Shown here piece by piece: positions 23,367 to 28,545 of a DNA stretch of 28,545 nt. Under the pieces are notes generated by a model. It was not told the DNA's origin, did no database searches, and worked only from the letters and a program-made list of their open reading frames with translations. The stretch spans positions 1-28,545 of the forward strand of contig CAXMPK010000133.1 in assembly GCA_964195405.1 (NCBI GenBank), written 5' to 3'. A program made the position numbers and the translations under genes. Position 1 is the first letter of the stretch. The number at the start of each line of letters is the position of its first letter. The stretch is from CAXMPK01 sp964195405 (lineage in GTDB: Bacteria; Actinomycetota; Acidimicrobiia; Spongiisociales; ZC4RG35).

Positions 23367-23687
23367 ATGGAAGTCATTCACTTCCGGGCCGAGGAGTGGA
23401 AGTCCGGCCCCGTGATGATCGCAGCCAGCTTTGTTGAGCGATGGCGCGGTCTCCGGGGCGCTGAGTCCGAGGCTGCGATTCTGCTCCGCACCAGTGCGGT
23501 TCACGGGGTGGGTATGGGCCGTCCATTTCGCGCCGTCGGCCTCTCGGAGAACTACAGAGTCTTGGACACCAGACTGGTTGCACCGGGTCGGTTTGCGAGG
23601 TTCCGGAAGTGCAAGTGGGTTCTCGAGATCCCAGCAGATGTGCGCCCACCGAAGCCGGGCCAGACCCTGGAGCTGGTAGATGACTGA
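23367..23687 (+). CDS. DUF192 family protein
   Basis: The 106-residue protein has the DUF192 order: ASFVERWRGLRG at the start, LLRTSAVHGVGMGRPFRAVGL in the middle, RLVAPGRFARFRKCKWVLEIPAD and a short PGQTLEL end. Function of the family is unclear. It is shorter than secreted members because it has no signal peptide. Its last 8 nt overlap the rsmI start, so the two are probably co-transcribed from the leaderless promoter just upstream. Confidence 0.75.
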   Translation: MEVIHFRAEEWKSGPVMIAASFVERWRGLRGAESEAAILLRTSAVHGVGMGRPFRAVGLSENYRVLDTRLVAPGRFARFRKCKWVLEIPADVRPPKPGQTLELVDD

Positions 23688-24513
23688 GGGACGTCTCTCC
23701 GTTTGCGGCACACCGATTGGGAACCTTGGTGATGTGTCTGAGCGACTCATTCAGATTCTGAGCGAGGCCGACGTGGTCTACGCAGAAGACACACGGCGCA
23801 CCTCGAAACTGCTCAGCCACGTCGGTGTCAAACCCAGGCTCCGGTCCCTCTTCGTTGGAAACGAGCGGGAACGGACGGCCGATCTGCTCTCAGACATCTC
23901 AAGTGGGCAAAGGGTGGTTCTGGTATCGGACGCTGGTATGCCCACTGTGTCCGACCCGGGAGCGAACGCTGTTCGCGAGGCGCGAGAGGCGGGGTTTCCC
24001 GTGACGGTTGTGCCCGGCCCTTCCGCTGTGACGACTGCGGTCACCGCTTCCGGTTTTGAGGGCGACCGTTTTGTCTTCGAGGGGTTCCTGCCAAGAAAGG
24101 GGAAGGTGCGGGAGGCTCGTCTTGTCGGGATCTCAACCGAGGAGCGCATGGTCGTCCTGTTTGCCAGCCCACACCGGCTGGCAGGTGATCTGGAGGATCT
24201 TCTGCGTGTGCTGGGCGGAGGTCGGCAGGTAGCCGTGGCTCGGGAACTCACCAAACTTCACGAGGAGGTTTGGGTCGGTTCACTGAATGATGCAATCGAG
24301 CGATGGTCCGGAGATGTCAAGGGTGAGGTCACCGTGGTCATCGAAGCCGGCGCTCCGCTTGTGGTGAGTGATCGGGAGGCCGTAGGTCAGGCCGTTGCCC
24401 GGGTGGCAGCCGGCATGTCCCGCTCGGATGCTGCGCGGGAGACGGCGGTGTCAACCGGAGTTTCGAGAAAGGTGATCTACGAAGCTCTCCTAAAGGATCA
24501 GGATTCGATTTGA
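23680..24513 (+). CDS. rsmI: 16S rRNA (cytidine1402-2'-O)-methyltransferase RsmI
   Basis: The 277-residue protein is RsmI, which adds a 2'-O-methyl group to C1402 of 16S rRNA using S-adenosylmethionine. The tetrapyrrole-methylase fold is seen in CGTPIGNLGDVS, VYAEDTRRTSKLL, VLVSDAGMPTVSDPG, VVPGPSAVTTAVTASG, FEGFLPRKGK and VARELTKLHEE, all standard for RsmI. Length is normal. ATG 23680 lies within the end of the DUF192 gene. The 3' end overlaps by 16 nt the convergent AbrB-type gene. Confidence 0.97.
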   Translation: MTEGRLSVCGTPIGNLGDVSERLIQILSEADVVYAEDTRRTSKLLSHVGVKPRLRSLFVGNERERTADLLSDISSGQRVVLVSDAGMPTVSDPGANAVREAREAGFPVTVVPGPSAVTTAVTASGFEGDRFVFEGFLPRKGKVREARLVGISTEERMVVLFASPHRLAGDLEDLLRVLGGGRQVAVARELTKLHEEVWVGSLNDAIERWSGDVKGEVTVVIEAGAPLVVSDREAVGQAVARVAAGMSRSDAARETAVSTGVSRKVIYEALLKDQDSI

Positions 24514-24734
24514 GACTTGCAGGTAGAACAGATTCCCTTGCCCTTGAATTGGCTGACGTTCTCGTCTGATCCACAGAATGTGCAGGTGTCGATCATCTTG
24601 CGGATGACGATGTTTCCCCCCTCGACGGCGATCAGAAGATGATCCCCCTCCCTGATGTTGAACATCCGTCGAGTCTCGGCCGGGATAACGATACGTCCCA
24701 GATCGTCGATTTTGCGGGCGATTCCTGAATCCAT
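24498..24734 (-). CDS. AbrB/SpoVT-type DNA-binding protein with C-terminal zinc ribbon
   Basis: The 78-residue protein begins with a SpoVT/AbrB swapped-hairpin domain (IARKIDDLGRIVIPAETRRM, REGDHLLIAVEGGNIVIRK, residues 4-46) and ends with a four-cysteine zinc ribbon: CTFC near 51-54 and CSTC near 69-72. AbrB domains dimerise and bind DNA, so this is likely a small transcription factor. The fusion to a zinc ribbon is compact. It is divergent from tatD, with 74 bp between start codons, and may control it or itself. Confidence 0.88.
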   Translation of the reverse strand: MDSGIARKIDDLGRIVIPAETRRMFNIREGDHLLIAVEGGNIVIRKMIDTCTFCGSDENVSQFKGKGICSTCKSQIES

Positions 24735-24796
24735 ATGACGTCGGCGAGCCTACCCCTCCGCCAGTGGTGGTGTCAGGCGGCTCGGCCAGCCGGGGG

Positions 24797-24802
24797 TACC
24801 GT
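24797..24802 (+). promoter_or_regulatory. -10 box (TACCGT) of a leaderless promoter for tatD
   Basis: TACCGT fits TANNNT and ends 6 nt before GTG 24809. This supports GTG 24809 as the tatD start rather than the in-frame GTG at 24764. Confidence 0.5.
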
Positions 24803-24808
24803 CTCGTT

Positions 24809-25555
24809 GTGCATTGGGTGGACACACACTGTCATCTTCAGCTCGACGATCGAGATCCCGGCGAGTTATTGGGACGCGCCTCCGATGTTGCGTGGGTGGT
24901 GGCGCCCGGAGTCGATGCCGCGTCATCAGCCGTTTCTCTGGAGCTTGCGGAGCAGTACCAAGATCGTGTCCTCGCCACCGCCGGGCTTCATCCTCACCAT
25001 GCCGACAAGTGGAATGAGCAGGGGGACACCATTTCTGCGATGGCGCCTCGAGTTGCTGCCATTGGGGAAACGGGGCTCGACTTCTATCGAAACCTTTCCT
25101 CCCCGGGTGATCAAGAGAGGTCCTTTCGTGCTCAGATCGAGATCGCTGTCGACTTGGACAAACCACTGATTGTTCATTGTCGGGATGCGTTCTCGAAGGT
25201 TCACGAGATCGTGGAGGACCTGGAAATCGGAAGACGCACCGTCCTGCATTGTTGGACCGGCGGGAGAAAGTGGACGCGACGTTTTCTCGACCTAGGAGTG
25301 ACGTTTTCGTTTGCCGGACCGGTGGCGTTCGAGACTGGCGAGACCATCCGACTTGGAGCTGAGTTGGTTCCACCCGAGCGATCCCTAGTTGAGACCGATA
25401 CCCCCTACCTGGCCCCTCCACCACATCGGCGTGAGCCGAACGAGCCTGCCTGGGTCGCGCTGGTGGGGGAGGCCCTTGCCGGTGTTTGGGGGCTGGACAT
25501 TGAAGAGGTTGCCGCGGTGACGACGGCCAACGCCGAGCGCATCTTCCGGAAGTGA
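24809..25555 (+). CDS. tatD: TatD family metal-dependent deoxyribonuclease
   Basis: The protein (248 residues from GTG 24809) is a TIM-barrel amidohydrolase-superfamily nuclease. Metal ligands: His-x-His in VDTHCHL, Glu in GETGLDFYR, His in VHCRDAF, His in LHCWTGG, Asp in ETDTPYLAP. Members cut DNA 3'-to-5' and act in DNA repair and turnover. A longer reading from GTG 24764 adds 15 residues with no family match, and the candidate -10 box would lie inside it, so the shorter start is chosen. It is followed after 10 nt by rsmA, a common pairing. Confidence 0.94.
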   Translation: MHWVDTHCHLQLDDRDPGELLGRASDVAWVVAPGVDAASSAVSLELAEQYQDRVLATAGLHPHHADKWNEQGDTISAMAPRVAAIGETGLDFYRNLSSPGDQERSFRAQIEIAVDLDKPLIVHCRDAFSKVHEIVEDLEIGRRTVLHCWTGGRKWTRRFLDLGVTFSFAGPVAFETGETIRLGAELVPPERSLVETDTPYLAPPPHRREPNEPAWVALVGEALAGVWGLDIEEVAAVTTANAERIFRK

Positions 25556-25565
25556 CTGCCAAGAA

Positions 25566-26375
25566 ATGAAGGCCCAGACACGTTCAGAGATCGCAGCCCT
25601 GCTCGAGTCGCATGGGCTGGCGCCGATTCATCGGCTCGGACAGCACTTCTTGGCCGACGCCAACATCACCCGCAAAATTGTCGATTTGGCCGAAGTCGGT
25701 CCCGGGAGCAACGTTGTGGAAGTTGGAGCCGGGACAGGAACGTTGACGACCGCCCTTGCGTCCACTGGCGCGCATGTTGTCTCCTATGAGGTGGATGAGG
25801 GCCTGCGCCCAATCCTCGAAATGGTGACCACGGGACTCGACGTCGATCTCCGCTTCGAAGACGCTGCGAAGGCCGACCTGAAGCATGACCTAGGCAGGGA
25901 ACAGTGGGTGATGGTGGCGAATCTTCCGTATAACGTGGGCACACCACTCGTGATGGACGCTCTTCGTCACCTCCACGCAATTCATCGGTTTGTGGTGATG
26001 GTGCAACGAGAGGTCGCTGAGCGATTCGCCGCCAATCCGGGTACCAAGAGCTATGGCCTGCCCAGTGTGATCAGCGGGATCTATGCCGTACCAAGAGTCG
26101 CGTTTCAGGTGCCGCCGCAGGTGTTCTACCCGCCGCCCACGATCGAGTCGGCGGTGGTCGTGTTGGATCGACGGGAGACGCCGGACCATGCCGATGCGGC
26201 AGTTCAGTTAGCTCGGGCAGGTTTCGGCCAGCGTCGCAAGATGTTGCGCCGTTCTCTGGATGGCACTGTCGACGATCCGATTGCGTTGCTCGAGAAAGCG
26301 GGCTTTGACGAAACTGTTCGTGCCGAGAACCTGTCACCCTCCGACTACTTGCATCTCGCCGAGGTTGCTTTGTGA
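25566..26375 (+). CDS. rsmA: 16S rRNA (adenine1518/1519-N6)-dimethyltransferase RsmA (KsgA)
   Basis: The 269-residue enzyme dimethylates two adjacent adenines in the 3' helix of 16S rRNA during ribosome maturation. Motifs: GQHFLAD (25-31), SAM-binding VVEVGAGTGTLT (50-61), the acidic YEVDEGL, the catalytic NLPYNVGTP (119-127), and the C-terminal FYPPPTIESAVV and GFGQRRKMLRRSL. ATG 25566 begins 10 nt after the tatD stop; GGAAGTG at the tatD end may act as a distant ribosome site. The stop overlaps ispE by GTGA. The tatD-rsmA-ispE order is typical of actinobacteria. Confidence 0.97.
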   Translation: MKAQTRSEIAALLESHGLAPIHRLGQHFLADANITRKIVDLAEVGPGSNVVEVGAGTGTLTTALASTGAHVVSYEVDEGLRPILEMVTTGLDVDLRFEDAAKADLKHDLGREQWVMVANLPYNVGTPLVMDALRHLHAIHRFVVMVQREVAERFAANPGTKSYGLPSVISGIYAVPRVAFQVPPQVFYPPPTIESAVVVLDRRETPDHADAAVQLARAGFGQRRKMLRRSLDGTVDDPIALLEKAGFDETVRAENLSPSDYLHLAEVAL

Positions 26376-27214
26376 GTGTTTACGAATCCCCGGCGAAGTT
26401 GAACCTCTCCCTGTTGGTTTCGCCACCCCGTGATGATGGATATCACCCCATCCAGTCCCTGGTCCAGACCATCGAATGGTGCGACCGGCTGTCCGTCGAG
26501 CCCGGTGAGGGCGCGGACAGCCTCGACATCGTCGGGTCCGAACTTGGTGTGGACGACAACCTGGTTCTGAATGCATTGTCTGCTCTCCGCGAGCATGCTC
26601 GTGTGCCGCCACTGGCCCTAACCCTGGAGAAGGACCTCCCTGTCGAGGCTGGACTTGGGGGTGGAAGCTCGAATGCGGCAACCATGCTGGCGGCAGCGGA
26701 GGCTCAAGGCTGGGCGAGCTCCGAGGCGGTCGCACTGACGGCCGGCAAGGTCGGCGCCGACGTTGCTCTTTTCTTGGTGGGTGGCTCTATGGACGTCAGC
26801 GGAATCGGGGATTTGATCGAGCCTCATCGTGGCCTCGATGGATTCGCGGTGGCCGTAGTTGTACCGGATTTCGGGTTCTCAACCGCTGAGGTCTACCGAC
26901 GTTGGGACGAAATGGAAGGTCCCGAAGGTGATGCGGTGCCTGACACGCAATTGCCACCGTCCTTGCGCGATCAAATGCCGATGCGTAACGACCTGTTGCC
27001 GGCGGCACTGGATATCGACCCGAGAATCGGCGATTTCATGGCGGATGTGCGACAGGAGTGGGGAACCGCGGTTTGTCTCACCGGTTCGGGTTCGGCATGT
27101 TTTGGCTACTTCTCCTCGGTTGAGGAAGCGGAACACGCTGCGAGCGCTGTCATCGCTCTGACGTCTGTCCAAAGGGGGACGACGCTGCGGCCCAATGGTG
27201 TCGCCCCGCTTTGA
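26372..27214 (+). CDS. ispE: 4-diphosphocytidyl-2-C-methyl-D-erythritol kinase IspE
   Basis: The 280-residue GHMP kinase phosphorylates CDP-methylerythritol in the MEP pathway for isoprenoid precursors. Motifs: SPAKLNLSLLV with catalytic Lys 9, the ATP loop PVEAGLGGGSSNAA (90-103), VGADVALFLVGG with catalytic Asp 130, and the C-terminal LTGSGSACFGYF. It starts at GTG 26372, overlapping the rsmA stop (GTGA). It indicates that the organism makes isoprenoids by the MEP route. Confidence 0.97.
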   Translation: MSVYESPAKLNLSLLVSPPRDDGYHPIQSLVQTIEWCDRLSVEPGEGADSLDIVGSELGVDDNLVLNALSALREHARVPPLALTLEKDLPVEAGLGGGSSNAATMLAAAEAQGWASSEAVALTAGKVGADVALFLVGGSMDVSGIGDLIEPHRGLDGFAVAVVVPDFGFSTAEVYRRWDEMEGPEGDAVPDTQLPPSLRDQMPMRNDLLPAALDIDPRIGDFMADVRQEWGTAVCLTGSGSACFGYFSSVEEAEHAASAVIALTSVQRGTTLRPNGVAPL

Positions 27215-27250
27215 GCGTCCTCAACACTTAGCGTTCCGACACATCAGCGG

Positions 27251-27256
27251 TAATCT
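27251..27256 (+). promoter_or_regulatory. Possible -10 box (TAATCT) for tRNA-Gln/glmU
   Basis: TAATCT lies 25 nt before the mature 5' end of tRNA-Gln, a fitting position for a tRNA promoter, but the -35 region is poor. Confidence 0.3.
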
Positions 27257-27281
27257 CTCCGACGGCTCTAACGCCCCGAAT

Positions 27282-27356
27282 TGGGGGGTGGTGTAACCGG
27301 TAGCACGGCAGGTTTTGGACCTGTAAGAGCGGGTTCGAGCCCTGCCCCCCCAGCCA
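27282..27356 (+). tRNA. tRNA-Gln (anticodon TTG)
   Basis: A full cloverleaf can be drawn. The 7-bp acceptor stem is TGGGGGG/CCCCCCA, the D arm GTGTAACCGGTAGCAC, the anticodon stem GCAGG/CCTGT (one G-U pair) with loop TTTTGGA and anticodon TTG at 27315-27317. The T stem is GCGGG/CCTGC with loop TTCGAGC. Discriminator base is G, and CCA is encoded at 27354-27356. It lies between ispE and glmU, a common place in actinobacteria. Confidence 0.95.
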
Positions 27357-27375
27357 CTACGAGAAAGGCAGGCAC

Positions 27376-28545
27376 TTGTCAGTTCACATTGTCATCCTGG
27401 CCGCCGGCCAGGGGAGGCGAATGATGTCGGACCTCCCCAAGGTGGCCCACATGGTGGCCGGCCAATCGCTCGTGGGCTGGGTCCTGAAGGCGATTGAACC
27501 CCTCGACCCTGTTTCCACAGTGGTGGTTCTCGGTCACGGAGCCGACCTGGTTGAGCAACTCTTGCCCGACGGTTCGAAGGTAGCGATACAGGAGAGCCAG
27601 TTGGGAACGGGCCATGCCGCCAAGATCGGGGTCAATGCGATCGCCGAACTGACAAGTGACGACATCGTGGTGATCCTCTATGGCGACACCCCACTTCTTT
27701 CGAGTGGGCTCATCGAATCGTTGGCAGACCTTCAGCCGGGGGAGACGGCGCGTCTCATCACCGCCCATCTAGACGACCCTGCAGGGTACGGCCGCATTAT
27801 TCGAGACGAGACCGGATCGGTGGTGGCTGTCGTCGAGGATCGCGACTGCTCAGCTGAGCAGCGCGCAATCGACGAAATCAACGCCGGCTTGTATGCCGTT
27901 CGAGCCGGTGCTCTGACAGAAGCGCTCGAAATGCTCACCAACGACAATTCTCAAGGCGAGTATTACCTGACCGATGTTGTTGGCATCCTTGTGAAGAAAG
28001 GTGACAGACTGGAGGCCGTAAAGGCCCAAGCTGGGGAGGTGGCCGGCATCAATACTCAGTATCAACTTGCAGAAGCGCAAAAAGAGCTCCAGAGACGCAC
28101 CAACAAGCGATTGATGGACTCCGGTGTCTGGATGCTCGACCCTGATCGAACCTATATCGAGGACTCCGTGACCGTCGAGCCCGGCGCCCGGATCTACCCC
28201 GGGGTTCACCTCGAGGGATCGACCACCGTCGCTGCCGAAGCCCAGGTCGGCCCTGAAGTATTCGCAGTCGATACCTCGATCGCTGCCGGCTCGAGGGTTT
28301 GGTACTCGGTGGTTCGGGGGGCGATTATCGGTGAGGGTTGTGAGGTTGGTCCCTACGCATCACTTCGGCAGGGGACTGTTTTAGAAGCGGGCTCCAAAGT
28401 CGGGACCTTCGTCGAGACCAAGAACACAACGATGAAGGAAGGTGCCAAGGCTCCACACCTGACCTATCTTGGTGATGCGACCGTCGGCGCCCGTTCCAAC
28501 ATCGGTGCCGGAACGGTGACGGTCAACTATGACGGTGTCGATAAA
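27376..28545 (+). CDS. glmU: Bifunctional UDP-GlcNAc pyrophosphorylase / GlcN-1-P acetyltransferase GlmU (3' end cut by window)
   Basis: The open frame from TTG 27376 runs off the right edge after 390 codons; the full protein is about 450-480. GlmU makes UDP-N-acetylglucosamine for cell wall precursors. The N-terminal uridylyltransferase has VILAAGQGRRMMSDLPK (canonical LAAGxGTRMxSxxPK), SQLGTGHA, YGDTPLL and EINAGLYAV. From about residue 255 the left-handed beta-helix acetyltransferase follows, with catalytic-type APHLTYLGDATVG and NIGAGTVTVNYDG. TTG is the only start that keeps the nucleotide-binding motif; the next ATG is inside it. It lies 19 nt after tRNA-Gln. Confidence 0.95.
   Translation, partial: MSVHIVILAAGQGRRMMSDLPKVAHMVAGQSLVGWVLKAIEPLDPVSTVVVLGHGADLVEQLLPDGSKVAIQESQLGTGHAAKIGVNAIAELTSDDIVVILYGDTPLLSSGLIESLADLQPGETARLITAHLDDPAGYGRIIRDETGSVVAVVEDRDCSAEQRAIDEINAGLYAVRAGALTEALEMLTNDNSQGEYYLTDVVGILVKKGDRLEAVKAQAGEVAGINTQYQLAEAQKELQRRTNKRLMDSGVWMLDPDRTYIEDSVTVEPGARIYPGVHLEGSTTVAAEAQVGPEVFAVDTSIAAGSRVWYSVVRGAIIGEGCEVGPYASLRQGTVLEAGSKVGTFVETKNTTMKEGAKAPHLTYLGDATVGARSNIGAGTVTVNYDGVDK

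Noticed and set aside
1..28545. Mobile element, prophage, CRISPR array or replication origin
   Set aside because: No transposase, integrase, spaced direct repeats, DnaA-box cluster or phage gene was found on either strand.

Overview
The window is a gene-dense bacterial chromosome segment with many 4-nt gene overlaps, rather high G+C, GTG and TTG starts, and several genes that begin 6-9 nt after a TANNNT -10 box (leaderless style). Together with DUF4032 and DUF3105 proteins and an rsmA-ispE-tRNA-glmU order, this points to an actinobacterium, perhaps an Acidimicrobiia-like lineage (inference; no rRNA or marker tree here). No CRISPR array, insertion sequence, phage gene or replication origin was seen, and no gene-free stretch exceeds about 200 bases.

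Layout. (1) 1-8722 is a glucoside uptake and hydrolysis locus. A minus-strand operon encodes a GH13 alpha-glucosidase, a MalK/UgpC-type ATPase and a GH1 beta-glucosidase that runs off the left edge. A divergent plus-strand operon encodes a lipoprotein sugar-binding protein, a strong hairpin, a permease with an unusual N-terminal membrane extension, and a second permease. (2) 8712-9638 is a beta-propeller glycosidase-like protein. It shares a 45-bp divergent promoter region, with a 19-bp imperfect palindrome, with (3) a five-gene operon at 9684-15031 whose genes all overlap by 4 nt: a D-2-hydroxyacid dehydrogenase, a PfkB kinase colinear with sulfofructose kinase YihV, a class I LacD/YihT-type aldolase, a fucose-isomerase-fold isomerase, and a Gfo/Idh/MocA oxidoreductase. 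This is the most interesting part of the window. I read it as a candidate sulfosugar (sulfoquinovose) pathway of the sulfo-EMP kind, with an unusual isomerase and possibly an NAD-dependent glycosidase instead of the classical enzymes. (4) 15028-17090, minus strand, holds a ROK fructokinase and a DUF4032 kinase-like protein. (5) 17294-18212 holds a DUF3105 membrane protein and a small hypothetical protein. (6) 18301-21868, minus strand, is a LolD/MacB-type ABC exporter operon (ATPase, FtsX permease) with a cupin. (7) 22005-28545 holds a putative zinc-protease lipoprotein, then housekeeping genes: DUF192, rsmI, an AbrB/zinc-ribbon regulator, tatD, rsmA, ispE, tRNA-Gln and glmU (cut by the right edge).

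Working together: the left locus would import alpha-glucosides and cut them inside the cell to glucose (and possibly fructose, which the ROK kinase could use). The central operon would isomerise a sugar, phosphorylate the ketose at C1 and cleave it to DHAP plus a three-carbon aldehyde. The right third is ordinary rRNA modification, isoprenoid and cell-wall precursor metabolism. Assignments rest on reading motifs by eye and on family sequences recalled from memory; no database search was run.
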